From Actinomycetota bacterium (GTDB lineage: Bacteria > Actinomycetota > Acidimicrobiia > Acidimicrobiales > CAIXPF01), in NCBI GenBank assembly GCA_016870475.1, contig VGBO01000007.1:1-62683 (forward strand): a DNA stretch of 62,683 nucleotides, in the 5' to 3' direction. The translations under genes were made by a program, and so were the position numbers. Below are positions 16,124-32,910 of this stretch, in pieces; positions within the stretch are counted from its first letter, which is position 1, and each line of letters begins with the position of its first letter. The notes beneath the pieces are model-generated. The model saw only the letters and a program-made list of their open reading frames with translations, did no database searches and had not been told where the DNA came from.

Positions 16124-16136
16124 GGCGCGTCCGGGG

Positions 16137-16928
16137 TCAGACTCGGGGTGTCGGGTCGATCGGACCGGGGCCGGCGCCGAGACGCCACGTCGCCGACCGG
16201 GCGACCGCCGAGCGGACCGTGTCGACTGCGAGATCGACGGCGTCGTCGAGGTCGAGGCCTCGTGCGAGGCCCACGGTGATCGCTGCGCTGAGGGTGTCGC
16301 CGGTGCCGGCGTTGTTCGGCGTCGGGGTGCGGACGCCGACGATTCGTCGTGCCTCCCCGGAACGGACGAACACGTCCACCACCTCGTCGCCGACGAGGCG
16401 CCCGCCACTCGCGAACACGGCCCGGGCGTCGAGTCGTCGGGCTGCCGCCTCGAGGTCGTCGATGTCGTCCGCCCGGACGCCGGCGAGCAGGGCGATCTCG
16501 TCGCGGTTGGGCGTGACGACGGTCGCGACCGGCAGCAGGCGTTCCCGGTAGGCGTCGGTCACCGCCGACGGGAACGGGGGTCGACCGTGCCGGTCCACGA
16601 GGACGGGATCGACGACGAGGTTCGGGAGTCGTCCGGCGGCAGCGAGCGCGGCGACCGCCTCGACGAGATCGACCCGACCGAGCATCCCGGTCTTCACCGC
16701 GGCGACCGGCAGATCGTCCACCACGGCCGTGACCTGCGCGACGACGGCCTCCGTGGGTACGACCGTCGCGCCACGGATCGCGACGCTGTCCTGTGCGGTC
16801 ACGACGGTGATCGCACAGGTGCCGAAGGCCCCGAGCGCGGCGATGGCGCGCAGATCGGCCTGCACGCCGTGCGCGCCGCCGGAGTCGGAGCCCCCGATGG
16901 TGAGGATGACCGGCGGCGCAGCGGTCAT
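16137..16928 (-). CDS. thiD: Hydroxymethylpyrimidine/phosphomethylpyrimidine kinase
   Basis: A 263-residue ribokinase-fold enzyme that phosphorylates HMP and HMP-P for thiamine synthesis. It has ILTIGGSDSGGAHGVQADLR at the N-terminus and the anion-hole motif NNAGTGDTLSAAI with catalytic Asp near residue 212. The usual first motif GSDSSGGAG reads GSDSGGAHG here, so a close sugar- or pyridoxal-kinase role is possible. Its ATG overlaps the stop of the HelD-type gene by 4 bases (ATGA), so the two are co-transcribed on the minus strand. No other thi gene is in the window. Confidence 0.88.
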   Translation of the reverse strand: MTAAPPVILTIGGSDSGGAHGVQADLRAIAALGAFGTCAITVVTAQDSVAIRGATVVPTEAVVAQVTAVVDDLPVAAVKTGMLGRVDLVEAVAALAAAGRLPNLVVDPVLVDRHGRPPFPSAVTDAYRERLLPVATVVTPNRDEIALLAGVRADDIDDLEAAARRLDARAVFASGGRLVGDEVVDVFVRSGEARRIVGVRTPTPNNAGTGDTLSAAITVGLARGLDLDDAVDLAVDTVRSAVARSATWRLGAGPGPIDPTPRV

Positions 16929-19276
16929 CGCATCGGCTCGGGGAGCGCAGCGTGGTGGACGATCTCGAGCACGCGGGTCGCGCGGGTGAGGGCCACGTAG
17001 AGCGATCGCAGGCCGGCGATCGTGTCACCGGCGACTGCGGCCGGTTCGACCACGACGACGCCGTCGAACTCGAGGCCCTTCGTCTCCGTTGCCGAGTAGA
17101 CCGCGACCGGCGTCTCGAGGGTGTCGCCGCCGGCGGCGACTGCGAGCCCGGCAGCGGTGAGTGCGTCACGGACGGCCGTCCGGAGGGTGTCCGGCACGAT
17201 GACGGCCAGACGCCCGTCGCCGACCTCGGCGAGGGCCCGCGTCGCCGCGGTGACGACTGCGCCGGGCAGATCCTCCGCGGGTGCCCAGGTGGTCCGGGGG
17301 CTGACACCGGCGCTGCGCACCGATGATGGCGGGGTGAGACCCGGGTCGGTATGGGCGAGGATCGCTGCGGCGACCTCCATGATCTCCGTCGGGGTCCGGT
17401 AGTTGACGGTCAGCTCCGCCCGACGTGGTTCACGGCGGGCGGGCAGGTGGGCGAGCGCGTCGTCCCAGGTGGCGAGCGCGGCCGGTCGACTCGCCTGCCC
17501 GAGGTCGCCAACGATGGTCATGGAACCGTTCGGGCACCGTCGTGCGACGGCGCGCCACTGCATCGCCGAGAGGTCCTGCGCCTCGTCCACGATCACGTGG
17601 CCGAACACCGGGGGGAACGCCTCGTCCTCGTCCTCGGCGAGCGCTGCCTGCTCCCGGTCGGTGAGCCGTTCGACGAGCTGCCGACGCATGGTCGCGTCGA
17701 GCTCACCCGTCTGCAACGTGACGTCGGCGACGGTCTCCTCGATGCGCCAGAGCGCGTTCTCCCGCAGCTGGGCCCGCCGTCGACGCTGCACGCGGCTCGG
17801 AAGCGGTCCGAGGAGCGTCGCCGCCTCGTCGAGCAGGGCGACATCGGCGGTGGTCCACGCCACGAGGCCGCTGTCCGTCACCCGGGCGCGGCGCAACGCG
17901 TCGCGCTCGTCGTCGCGCAGAACCCCGGCGGTTGCGAGCCGCAGCAGGCCGGGGGATCCGAAGAGGTCGTTGAGGAGGTCCTCGGGGGTGAGGAGCGGCC
18001 ACATGCGTTCGAGCACGACGCGAACCTCGGGAGCCCGGCCGATCGCCGCGAGGAAGTTCTCCTCCTCCCGTTCGAGGGCGAGCGCCGAGGCGCGGACGAC
18101 GTCGAGGGGGTCGAGATCGTCGTCGGTGTCGAGGGGGAGTTCGACGGGGAGGCGGTCGAGTCCCGACCGGACATGGGGGCGGTGGTTCCGCCACAGGGCC
18201 CGGTGCAGGCGTCGGGCGAACACGGCACGCCGTTCGTTGTGGGTGCCGGGCCGTTGCCGGACCTGGTCGACGATCCGTTGCAGCTCGTTCCGCCGCACCC
18301 GGATGATCCGCGTGCCGTAGGGGACGCGGAGATCGTCGGGCGGCACCCGTTCCCGGTCGCGCACGGCGTTGCGGATCACCTCGACCATGCGCACATCGCC
18401 CTTGACCCGCTCGGCGTCGGGGGTATCGGTCCCGGCGACCAGCGCGCGCCCGTAGAGCCCGTCGACCGTCATGAGCTCGACGCCGTTCTCGCCGAGGGAC
18501 GGCAGCACGTGCTCGATGTAGCGGAGGAAGGTCCGGTTGGGGCCGACGACGAGCACGCCGGCGTCCTCGAGCCGCTGCCGGTTCGCGTAGAGGAGGTAGG
18601 CGGCCCGGTGGAGGGCGACGGCGGTCTTGCCGGTACCCGGCCCGCCCTGCACCACGAGGATCCCCGGGAACGGCGCCCGGATCACCAGGTCCTGCTCGGC
18701 CTGGATCGTGGCGACGATGTCGCCCATTCGGCCCGTCCGTGACCGGCCGAGCGCAGCGAGCAGCGCGCCTTCCCCGACGACGCCGAGTCGGGCGTCGTCG
18801 GCGCGGTCGAGGTCGAAGATCTCGTCGTCGATGTCGACGACGCGTCGGCCACGGCTGAGGAGGTGTCGACGGCGGACCAGACCCATCGGGTCCCGACCGG
18901 TCGCCCGGTAGAAGGGCTCGGCCGCCGGTGCTCGCCAGTCGATCACGAGCGGGTCGCCCGTCTCGTCGAGGATCGAGAGACGACCGATCTGGTAGCTCTC
19001 GGCGTCGGTGGTGTCGATGCGACCGAAGCAGAGCGCGGCCCCGCCGAGTTCGAGGTGGTGCAGCCGCTGATCGGTCAGCGCCAGCAGGCTCTCCCACTCG
19101 ACCCGGGCCTGTCCGGTGGCGGTCGAATTGAGCTCGCGGTGGTGACGGACGACGTCGAGCGCGGATTCGCGCATCGCGGCGAGTCGCTCGTAGGCGCGGT
19201 CGACGGCCTGTTGTTCGACGCGGAGCTCGTCATCGAGGCTCTTCGGCGGGGGACCGGCCGTCCCGTGGTCGTCCAT
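16925..19276 (-). CDS. helD: HelD-type RNA polymerase-associated ATPase/helicase
   Basis: A 783-residue superfamily 1 ATPase of the HelD group. The N-terminal residues 15-75 form a predicted coiled coil; residues 112-123 read IDWRAPAAEPFY, a HelD hallmark; Walker A GGPGTGKTA is at 211-219, Walker B VDEAQD near 563-568, and TVNYRTPTEI and SATETKGLEFDGVVV are later helicase motifs. HelD proteins bind RNA polymerase through both channels, release stalled enzyme, and in some actinobacteria (HelR) counter rifampicin. Its divergent place beside rpoB supports this role. I use ATG 19276; a TTG at 19279 could also start it. TAGACT on the minus strand (complement of 19288-19293) is a likely -10 box. 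Confidence 0.87.
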   Translation of the reverse strand: MDDHGTAGPPPKSLDDELRVEQQAVDRAYERLAAMRESALDVVRHHRELNSTATGQARVEWESLLALTDQRLHHLELGGAALCFGRIDTTDAESYQIGRLSILDETGDPLVIDWRAPAAEPFYRATGRDPMGLVRRRHLLSRGRRVVDIDDEIFDLDRADDARLGVVGEGALLAALGRSRTGRMGDIVATIQAEQDLVIRAPFPGILVVQGGPGTGKTAVALHRAAYLLYANRQRLEDAGVLVVGPNRTFLRYIEHVLPSLGENGVELMTVDGLYGRALVAGTDTPDAERVKGDVRMVEVIRNAVRDRERVPPDDLRVPYGTRIIRVRRNELQRIVDQVRQRPGTHNERRAVFARRLHRALWRNHRPHVRSGLDRLPVELPLDTDDDLDPLDVVRASALALEREEENFLAAIGRAPEVRVVLERMWPLLTPEDLLNDLFGSPGLLRLATAGVLRDDERDALRRARVTDSGLVAWTTADVALLDEAATLLGPLPSRVQRRRRAQLRENALWRIEETVADVTLQTGELDATMRRQLVERLTDREQAALAEDEDEAFPPVFGHVIVDEAQDLSAMQWRAVARRCPNGSMTIVGDLGQASRPAALATWDDALAHLPARREPRRAELTVNYRTPTEIMEVAAAILAHTDPGLTPPSSVRSAGVSPRTTWAPAEDLPGAVVTAATRALAEVGDGRLAVIVPDTLRTAVRDALTAAGLAVAAGGDTLETPVAVYSATETKGLEFDGVVVVEPAAVAGDTIAGLRSLYVALTRATRVLEIVHHAALPEPMR

Positions 19277-19287
19277 CAAGGCGCGAC

Positions 19288-19293
19288 AGTCTA
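19288..19293 (-). promoter_or_regulatory. Likely -10 box of the helD-thiD transcript
   Basis: TAGACT on the minus strand lies 11 bases before the ATG at 19276 (8 before TTG 19279), so the leader is only a few bases long. The -35 region is weak. Confidence 0.4.
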
Positions 19294-19328
19294 GGACAGG
19301 GTGTCGTCCCGCTCACCAGCGGAGACGC

Positions 19329-19357
19329 TTGACCGACGGGGTGGTCGCTCGTACCGT
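19329..19357 (+). promoter_or_regulatory. rpoB promoter P1
   Basis: TTGACC at 19329-19334 and TACCGT at 19352-19357 are separated by 17 bases. This is the closest match to the housekeeping consensus in the control region between helD and rpoB. The start would be near 19364. Confidence 0.6.
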
Positions 19358-19390
19358 TCGTGCGGTCGAAGCGCTGGTCTGGAGGGCCGG

Positions 19391-19419
19391 TTGCGGGGGG
19401 AGCAGACCGTGGCTAGTCT
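19391..19419 (+). promoter_or_regulatory. rpoB promoter P2
   Basis: TTGCGG at 19391-19396 and TAGTCT at 19414-19419 are separated by 17 bases, giving a start near 19426 and a leader of about 140 bases before rpoB. Tandem promoters are common before rpoB. Nothing else is recognised in the rest of 19277-19564. Confidence 0.6.
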
Positions 19420-19564
19420 GGTCCGTTGCCGTCCCCGCGCCCCGTTGCCGCTGCGTCTTCCTCGTGTCGTCGCGCGTCCCCGTGGTTCGGAACGGCGTGC
19501 AGATGACGGCCCGTCATCGTCGCCATCCTCATCGTGGGTCAACGCGCACCCGGGGAGCTCTCAC

Positions 19565-22500
19565 TTGTCCTCTCGCTCCGTCGAACGGGAACGGTATTCC
19601 TTCGCCAATCTCGACGAGGTCCTCGATCTTCCGGACCTCATCGCGATCCAACGGGAAAGTTTCGACTGGTTCCTCCGGCACGGCCTCGCTGAGGCGTTCG
19701 CCGACATCAGCCCCATCAAGGACTTCACCGAGAACCTGCAGCTCGAGCTGGAGTTCGATCCCGACGACGAGGACCTGAGGCCGCCGCCGAAGTTCACCGT
19801 CGAGGAGTGCAAGGAGAAGGACATGACCTTCTCCGCGCCGATCTTCGTGCGGGCCCGCTTCATGAACGCCAAGACCGGCGAGATCAAGGAGCAGACCGTG
19901 TTCATGGGGGACTTCCCCATGATGACGGACAAGGGAACCTTCATCATCAACGGCACTGAGCGGGTCGTCGTGTCCCAGCTCGTGCGGAGCCCGGGCGTGA
20001 TCTTCCAGCCCGGTGAGCGGTTCCGCCTGCGGAACCTGCAGAAGCACCAGCTCGTGACGGGCACGGTCCACCCCTACCGCGGCGAGTGGATCGAGTTCGA
20101 CGTCGAGCAGAAGCCCGGCAAGGACGTCACGGCCGGTTGCCGGGTCGCCCGCAAGCGGCGGCTCTCGATCTTCACCGTGCTGCGCGCCCTCGGCTACGAC
20201 GAGGAGAACGCCCCGGGTTTCCTCGAGGCCTTCGTCCGGTACTTCGACTTCCTCGAGGGCCAGTGGGAGAAGGACCGCGACGTCGCCCCGACCCAGGACG
20301 AGTCGCTGGTCGAGATCTACAAGCGGGCACGGCCGGGCGAACCGCCGACCGTGGAGTCCGCCCGGGCGTACTTCCGCAACGCCTTCTTCGAGTCGCGGCG
20401 TTACGACCTCTCGCGGGTCGGTCGCTACAAGCTCAACCGGAAGCTCGGCGCCGAGCTCGTCAAGCTCGAGAGCGTCTTCGGTCTCGAGCTCGACCGTCCC
20501 GAGGCCGATCAGCCGGTGCTGTCCCGCTGTGAGGTGCTCGCGGCGATCAGCTACCTGCTGCACCTCGTGAAGCCGGAGCCCGGCTACCGCCTCGACGACC
20601 AGGACCACTTCGCGAACCGCCGCATCCGGTCGGTCGGCGAGCTGATCCAGAACCAGGTCCGCATCGGGCTCTCCCGCATGGAGCGGGTGGTGCGCGAGCG
20701 CATGACCACCCAGGACGAAGAGGCGATCACCCCGACGACCCTGATCAACATCCGCCCGGTGGTGGCGGCGATCAAGGAGTTCTTCGGAACCTCGCAGCTC
20801 TCCCAGTTCATGGACCAGGTCAACCCGCTGTCGGGTCTGACCCACCGCCGTCGCCTCTCGGCGCTCGGCCCCGGTGGCCTCAGCCGCGAGCGTGCCGGCT
20901 TCGAGGTCCGTGACGTCCACTTCAGCCACTACGGCCGGATGTGCCCGATCGAGACCCCGGAAGGTCCGAACATCGGCCTGATCGGCGGCTTGGCGAGCTT
21001 CGGCCGGGTGAACGACTTCGGGTTCATCGAGTCGCCCTACCGCCGGGTCGTCGAGGGTCGGGTCACCTCTGACATCGTCTACCTCGCAGCGGACGAGGAG
21101 GAGGACTACGTCGTCGCCCAGGCGAACGTGCCCCTCGGCCCGGACGGGACCTTCCTCGACGACCGGGTGCTTGCCCGTCGCTCCCCGCAGGCGGCGTCGC
21201 TGTCGGACCTGAAGCTCCAGCTCGAGCGTGACGTGTTCTTCGGTGCGACGACCGAGATCTCCTCGGTCACCCCGGCCGAGGTCCAGATGATGGACGTGTC
21301 GCCGAAGCAGATCATCTCGATCGCCACGGCGCTGATCCCCTTCCTCGAGCACGACGACGCGAACCGTGCGCTCATGGGCGCGAACATGCAGCGCCAGGCC
21401 GTGCCGCTGGTCCGGGCGGAAGCGCCCTACATCGGCACCGGGGTCGAGGCGCGGGCGGCCCGTGACGCCGCCGACATGGTGCTCGCGCTCGACGACGGCG
21501 TGGTCGCCGAGGTGACGGGCCGGGTCGTGACGGTCGACTACGCCCGTCTCGGGCGCCAACCGCACCGGCTCCTCAAGTTCGAGCGCTCGAACCAGGACAC
21601 CTGCATCAACCAGAAGCCGCGGGTGGTCGAGGGTCAGAAGCTCCGGAAGGGCGACATCATCGCCGACGGTCCCTCGACCGATCTCGGCGAGCTCGCGCTC
21701 GGCAAGAACATGCTCGTCGCGTTCATGCCGTGGGAGGGCTACAACTTCGAGGACGCGATCATCCTCTCCGAGCGCATCGTCCGTGACGACGTGCTCACCT
21801 CGATCCACATCCACGAGCACGAGATCGATGCCCGTGACACCAAGCTCGGCCCCGAGGAGATCACCCGGGACATCCCGAACCTCTCCGAGGAGATCCTCGC
21901 CGACCTCGACGAGCGCGGGATCATCCGCATCGGCGCCGAGGTCGGTCCGGGCGACGTGCTCGTCGGCAAGGTCACCCCGAAGGGCGAGACCGAGCTCACT
22001 CCCGAGGAGCGTCTGCTCCGGGCGATCTTCGGCGAGAAGGCCCGCGAGGTGCGGGACACGTCGCTGAAGGTCCCCCACGGCGAGAGCGGCAAGGTCATCG
22101 ACGTCCGGGTCTTCACCCGTGAGGACGGCCACGAGCTCCCGCCGGGCGTCAACCAGATCGTCCGGGTGTACGTCGGGCAGAAGCGCAAGATCTCCGTCGG
22201 CGACAAGCTCGCCGGTCGTCACGGCAACAAGGGCGTGATCTCCAAGATCCTGCCCCTCGAGGACATGCCGCACATGGCCGACGGCACGCCCGTCGACATC
22301 ATCCTCAACCCCCTCGGCGTGCCGTCCCGGATGAACGTGGGTCAGGTGCTCGAGTCGCACCTCGGTTACGCCGCCCGCTGGGGCTGGGACCTCGCCGGCG
22401 ACGGCAAGGTCGACGTCGGGTCGACCCCGATCCGTGGGACCGAGACCAAGACCCGCCCGAACACGACGCCGGCGACGTTCATCTCGACGCCGGTGTTCGA

Positions 22501-23146
22501 CGGGGCGAAGTGGGACGAGGTCGAGCTCGCCGGGAAGCACCCGACGATCAAGCGTCTCCTCGAGAACCTCTACCCGGAGGCGGTCGACGGTCGGCGCCTC
22601 ATCGGGCCCGACGGCAAGGCGCAGCTCTACAACGGCCGCACCGGAGAGCCGTACGACAACCCGGTGATGGTCGGCTACGTCTACATCCTGAAGCTCGCGC
22701 ACCTCGTGGACGACAAGATCCACGCCCGCAGCACCGGTCCGTACTCGATGATCACCCAGCAGCCGCTCGGTGGGAAGGCGCAGTTCGGCGGCCAGCGCTT
22801 CGGTGAGATGGAGGTGTGGGCGCTCGAGGCGTACGGCGCCGCCTACTGCCTGCAGGAGCTCCTCACCATCAAGTCCGACGACGTGCTCGGCCGTGTGAAG
22901 GTCTACGAGGCGATCGTCAAGGGCGAGAACATCCCCGAGCCCGGGATTCCCGAGTCCTTCAAGGTGCTCATCAAGGAGATGCAGGCCCTGTGCCTCAACG
23001 TCGAGGTCCGTGCGGCCGACGGTGCCGAGATCGAGATGCGTGAACTCGACGAGGACATCTTCCGTACCGCCGAGGAACTCGGCATCGACCTGTCCCGCCC
23101 GGAGCGTGGCTCCGACGACGAGGACATGCGGCGTTTCGGCCGCTGA
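19565..23146 (+). CDS. rpoB: DNA-directed RNA polymerase subunit beta
   Basis: Catalytic beta subunit, 1193 residues from the TTG at 19565, which has GGGGAG at 19552-19557, 7 bases before it. The frame is open upstream to 19301 but without homology. The rifampicin region is present ([20 protein letters not shown]), followed by [20 protein letters not shown], and [13 protein letters not shown]-type core motifs occur later. At the position equivalent to E. coli Asn518 there is Val (codon 19819-20821 region, at 20819). Asp516, His526 and Ser531 equivalents are unchanged, so no strong resistance allele is seen. Co-transcribed with rpoC, 47 bases downstream. Confidence 0.97.
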   Translation: MSSRSVERERYSFANLDEVLDLPDLIAIQRESFDWFLRHGLAEAFADISPIKDFTENLQLELEFDPDDEDLRPPPKFTVEECKEKDMTFSAPIFVRARFMNAKTGEIKEQTVFMGDFPMMTDKGTFIINGTERVVVSQLVRSPGVIFQPGERFRLRNLQKHQLVTGTVHPYRGEWIEFDVEQKPGKDVTAGCRVARKRRLSIFTVLRALGYDEENAPGFLEAFVRYFDFLEGQWEKDRDVAPTQDESLVEIYKRARPGEPPTVESARAYFRNAFFESRRYDLSRVGRYKLNRKLGAELVKLESVFGLELDRPEADQPVLSRCEVLAAISYLLHLVKPEPGYRLDDQDHFANRRIRSVGELIQNQVRIGLSRMERVVRERMTTQDEEAITPTTLINIRPVVAAIKEFFGTSQLSQFMDQVNPLSGLTHRRRLSALGPGGLSRERAGFEVRDVHFSHYGRMCPIETPEGPNIGLIGGLASFGRVNDFGFIESPYRRVVEGRVTSDIVYLAADEEEDYVVAQANVPLGPDGTFLDDRVLARRSPQAASLSDLKLQLERDVFFGATTEISSVTPAEVQMMDVSPKQIISIATALIPFLEHDDANRALMGANMQRQAVPLVRAEAPYIGTGVEARAARDAADMVLALDDGVVAEVTGRVVTVDYARLGRQPHRLLKFERSNQDTCINQKPRVVEGQKLRKGDIIADGPSTDLGELALGKNMLVAFMPWEGYNFEDAIILSERIVRDDVLTSIHIHEHEIDARDTKLGPEEITRDIPNLSEEILADLDERGIIRIGAEVGPGDVLVGKVTPKGETELTPEERLLRAIFGEKAREVRDTSLKVPHGESGKVIDVRVFTREDGHELPPGVNQIVRVYVGQKRKISVGDKLAGRHGNKGVISKILPLEDMPHMADGTPVDIILNPLGVPSRMNVGQVLESHLGYAARWGWDLAGDGKVDVGSTPIRGTETKTRPNTTPATFISTPVFDGAKWDEVELAGKHPTIKRLLENLYPEAVDGRRLIGPDGKAQLYNGRTGEPYDNPVMVGYVYILKLAHLVDDKIHARSTGPYSMITQQPLGGKAQFGGQRFGEMEVWALEAYGAAYCLQELLTIKSDDVLGRVKVYEAIVKGENIPEPGIPESFKVLIKEMQALCLNVEVRAADGAEIEMRELDEDIFRTAEELGIDLSRPERGSDDEDMRRFGR

Positions 23147-23193
23147 CCCGACCACCACCAGGCTCCCGCGAACGAAGGCGAAGTAGGCACCCA

Positions 23194-27111
<3,918 letters not shown>

Positions 27112-27121
27112 CCCGCCCCTT

Positions 27122-27150
27122 TTGCTCCCCCGCACCGCCCGTCGTAGAGT
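27122..27150 (+). promoter_or_regulatory. Promoter of rpsL-rpsG(-fusA-tuf)
   Basis: TTGCTC at 27122-27127 and TAGAGT at 27145-27150 are 17 bases apart, 11 bases past the rpoC stop. The start would be near 27157, leaving a leader of about 70 bases. Confidence 0.6.
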
Positions 27151-27228
27151 GAGCAGCCGCTTCGCTGGCGACTGCACGCGCGCCTGACGGACGCGTCCAC
27201 GTCGTCGAACCGAATTCCCGAGGTATCC

Positions 27229-27600
27229 GTGCCCACCATCCAGCAGCTGGTCCGCAAGGGCCGAGAGTCGAAGCCCGCCAAGGGCAAGACGCCGGCGCTC
27301 AAGGGCGCGCCGCAACGGCGCGGCGTGTGCACCCGCGTGTACACGACGACGCCGAAGAAGCCGAACTCCGCGCTTCGCAAGGTCGCCCGTGTGCGGCTCT
27401 CGAGCGGCATGGAGGTGACGGCCTACATCCCCGGTGAGGGCCACAACCTCCAGGAGCACTCGATCGTGCTCGTCCGCGGTGGCCGTGTGAAGGACCTCCC
27501 CGGTGTCCGCTACAAGATCATCCGCGGCACGCTCGACACCTCCGGTGTGAAGAACCGCAAGCAGGCCCGCAGCCGTTACGGCGCGAAGAAGGAGAAGTAG
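27229..27600 (+). CDS. rpsL: 30S ribosomal protein S12
   Basis: A 123-residue decoding-centre protein. It starts at GTG 27229 ([19 protein letters not shown] follows). The streptomycin-relevant lysines are wild type, in [12 protein letters not shown] (Lys43 equivalent) and [12 protein letters not shown] (Lys88 equivalent). Heads the str operon; rpsG follows after 2 bases. Confidence 0.98.
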   Translation: MPTIQQLVRKGRESKPAKGKTPALKGAPQRRGVCTRVYTTTPKKPNSALRKVARVRLSSGMEVTAYIPGEGHNLQEHSIVLVRGGRVKDLPGVRYKIIRGTLDTSGVKNRKQARSRYGAKKEK

Positions 27601-27602
27601 AC

Positions 27603-28073
27603 GTGCCCCGCAAGGGTCCCGCACCCCGTCGCGAGCTCATGCCCGACCCGATCTACCGGTCGGTGCTCGTGACCCAGGTCGTCAACAAGATCCTGCTCCG
27701 GGGCAAGCGCTCCGTGGCGGAGCGCATCGTGTACGAGGCGCTCGCCGTGGTCGAACAGAAGACGGGCTCCGAGCCGGTCGCAACCCTCAAGCGGGCGGTC
27801 GACAACGTCAAGCCCCAGCTCGAGGTCCGCAGCCGCCGGGTCGGTGGCGCCACCTACCAGGTCCCCGTCGAGGTGCGCCCCCGTCGGGCGAACACCCTGG
27901 CCATCCGCTGGCTCGTGGGGTTCTCCCGGGCGCGGCGTGAGCGCTCGATGGCGCTCCGGTTGGCCAACGAGATCCTCGATGCCGCCAACGGCATCGGTGC
28001 GTCGGTGAAGCGACGCGAAGATCTGCACAAGATGGCCGAGTCGAACAAGGCGTTCGCCCACTACCGCTGGTGA
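27603..28073 (+). CDS. rpsG: 30S ribosomal protein S7
   Basis: A 156-residue primary 16S rRNA-binding protein of the small-subunit head, standard length. It starts at GTG 27603, 2 bases after rpsL, reading [20 protein letters not shown], and ends [11 protein letters not shown] as in other actinobacteria. A hairpin follows before fusA. Confidence 0.98.
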   Translation: MPRKGPAPRRELMPDPIYRSVLVTQVVNKILLRGKRSVAERIVYEALAVVEQKTGSEPVATLKRAVDNVKPQLEVRSRRVGGATYQVPVEVRPRRANTLAIRWLVGFSRARRERSMALRLANEILDAANGIGASVKRREDLHKMAESNKAFAHYRW

Positions 28074-28076
28074 CCG

Positions 28077-28098
28077 TCCGTCGGCCCCGGCCGACGGA
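28077..28098 (+). terminator. Hairpin between rpsG and fusA
   Basis: TCCGTCGGC pairs with GCCGACGGA around a CCCG loop, 4 bases after the rpsG stop. With no T run it may only attenuate. A TACACT at 28117-28122 beyond it could be a -10 box for fusA, but its -35 region is poor. Confidence 0.45.
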
Positions 28099-28233
28099 TT
28101 CCCCGGTCCTGGCCGGTACACTTCCCGAGCGCGTCCGCACCCCCCGCAGACGTGCCGACCTTCCGGATCCGCCCGGCACGATGCCCTCGCCCGTGGCGCC
28201 CCGCTGACCGACACGAGAGAACGTAGAAGAACG

Positions 28234-30324
<2,091 letters not shown>

Positions 30325-30367
30325 ACCACGAATCCTCCTACCCGGGAAAGCAGAAAAGGAAACAGCA

Positions 30368-31558
<1,191 letters not shown>

Positions 31559-31573
31559 CACCTGCGTCGCGTC

Positions 31574-31605
31574 GACCGGGCCGGCCCCTCCGGGGCGGCC
31601 CGGTC
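31574..31605 (+). terminator. Terminator hairpin of tuf
   Basis: A 14-bp stem with one bulged G (31574-31588 with 31592-31605) and a TCC loop begins 16 bases after tuf. There is no T run. Confidence 0.6.
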
Positions 31606-31617
31606 TCGCGTCCGGGC

Positions 31618-31647
31618 TTGCCCACCACCCGAGGCCCCCCGTAGGGT
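31618..31647 (+). promoter_or_regulatory. S10 operon promoter before rpsJ
   Basis: TTGCCC at 31618-31623 and TAGGGT at 31642-31647 are 18 bases apart, giving a start near 31654 and a short leader of about 30 bases before rpsJ. Confidence 0.6.
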
Positions 31648-31682
31648 ACCTCTCCGGTTCTTTGACAAGGGAGCGACGAGTC

Positions 31683-31997
31683 ATGGCTGACGGACAGAAG
31701 ATCCGTATCAGGCTGAAGGCCTACGACCACGAGATCATCGACCAGTCGACAAGGAAGATCGTCGAGACGGTCGTGCGGACCCAGGCGACGGTACGGGGAC
31801 CCGTGCCGCTGCCGACCGAGAAGCACCGGTTCACGGTGATCCGGTCGCCGCACAAGTACAAGGACTCTCGCGAGCACTTCGAGATGCGCATCCACAAGCG
31901 CCTCCTCGACATCGTCGATCCCTCGGCGAAGACCGTCGACGCACTCCAGCGGCTCGAGCTGCCGGCGGGCGTCGACATCGAGATCAAGATCCAGTGA
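31683..31997 (+). CDS. rpsJ: 30S ribosomal protein S10
   Basis: A 104-residue small-subunit protein that also partners NusB/NusG in antitermination. It reads [19 protein letters not shown] from ATG 31683, with GGGAGCGA shortly upstream. Unusually for an S10 cluster, the next gene rplC lies 269 bases away and has its own promoter and structured leader, so rpsJ may be partly a separate transcript. Confidence 0.98.
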   Translation: MADGQKIRIRLKAYDHEIIDQSTRKIVETVVRTQATVRGPVPLPTEKHRFTVIRSPHKYKDSREHFEMRIHKRLLDIVDPSAKTVDALQRLELPAGVDIEIKIQ

Positions 31998-32013
31998 TAC
32001 CCGAGCCCGCGGA

Positions 32014-32043
32014 TTGGTGACCACCGCTCCCGGTCGCTAGTCT
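32014..32043 (+). promoter_or_regulatory. Internal promoter before rplC
   Basis: TTGGTG at 32014-32019 and TAGTCT at 32038-32043 are 18 bases apart, 17 bases after the rpsJ stop. The start would be near 32050. Confidence 0.55.
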
Positions 32044-32049
32044 TTCCGG

Positions 32050-32266
32050 GCTGCGCTCCGCCCTCACGGGTGGATGCTGCGAAATCGTCCAACTGACGTC
32101 CGAACAGGCCCTTCCGGGAACCGTACGGCACAACCGAGCAGGCGCTCCGCCCCCGATGTCGGGCGGAGCGTTCGCATGAGACCCGTCCTCCGGGACGGGA
32201 ACCGCATCGAAACGAGCCCACGGACCCGGTTCGGGTCCCTCTGGGGAGAAACGGACAACCACCGTC
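32050..32266 (+). promoter_or_regulatory. Structured leader of rplC with three hairpins
   Basis: The predicted 217-base leader holds three consecutive perfect hairpins: 32143-32152/32161-32170 (10 bp), 32182-32188/32193-32199 (7 bp, TCCG loop) and 32222-32228/32232-32238 (7 bp). The last ends 28 bases before the ATG of rplC; the only GGGGAG (32243) is 18 bases from the start. In other bacteria L4 represses the S10 operon through such a leader; whether this element does so is unknown. Confidence 0.5.
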
Positions 32267-32905
32267 ATGGCAAGCAAGGCAATCGTCGGCCAGAAGGTCG
32301 GCATGACCCAGATCTGGGACGAGGAGAACCGCGTCGTCCCGGTGACCGTCGTGCGGGTCGACCCGTGCCGCATCGTCCAGATCAAGACGCCCGAGCGCGA
32401 CGGCTATTCGGCGCTGCAGGTGACCTTCGGTCGCCGGGCCGCTTCGAAGCTCACGCGGCCCGAGGCCGGTCACTTCGAGCACGCCGGGGTCGAGCCGGGC
32501 GTCCGCCTCGTCGAGCTCCGCCTCGACGACATCGACGGCTACAGCGTCGGCGACGAGCTGAACGCCGAGAGCTTCGCCGAGATCGCGACCGTCGACGTGA
32601 CCGCCGTGTCGAAGGGCAAGGGCTTCCAGGGCGGCATGAAGCGGCACAACTTCAAGGGCCAGGGCGCTGCACACGGTAACCACCGCTCGCACCGTGCCCC
32701 GGGTTCGGTCGGCGCCTGCGCCACGCCGGCTCGGGTGTTCCGCGGGACACGGATGGCCGGTCACATGGGCGCCACGACGGTCACCACCCTGAACCTCCGG
32801 GTGGTCCGGGCCGATGCCAAGCAGGGAATCCTCCTCGTGAAGGGCGCAGTGCCCGGGCCGAACGGCGGTCTCGTCCTCGTACGCAACGCGGTCAAGGCGA
32901 AGTAG
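32267..32905 (+). CDS. rplC: 50S ribosomal protein L3
   Basis: A 212-residue protein near the peptidyl-transferase centre. It begins [20 protein letters not shown] and contains the rRNA-contacting loop [20 protein letters not shown] near residue 125, plus the glutamine segment often methylated in relatives. It opens the rplC-to-rpsQ stretch of closely packed genes and follows the structured leader. Confidence 0.98.
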   Translation: MASKAIVGQKVGMTQIWDEENRVVPVTVVRVDPCRIVQIKTPERDGYSALQVTFGRRAASKLTRPEAGHFEHAGVEPGVRLVELRLDDIDGYSVGDELNAESFAEIATVDVTAVSKGKGFQGGMKRHNFKGQGAAHGNHRSHRAPGSVGACATPARVFRGTRMAGHMGATTVTTLNLRVVRADAKQGILLVKGAVPGPNGGLVLVRNAVKAK

Positions 32906-32910
32906 GGAAC

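Noticed and set aside
32074-32679. Open frame of 201 codons covering the rplC leader and start
   Set aside because: It overlaps rplC in another frame and is Arg-rich without homology; the leader is better explained by RNA structure.
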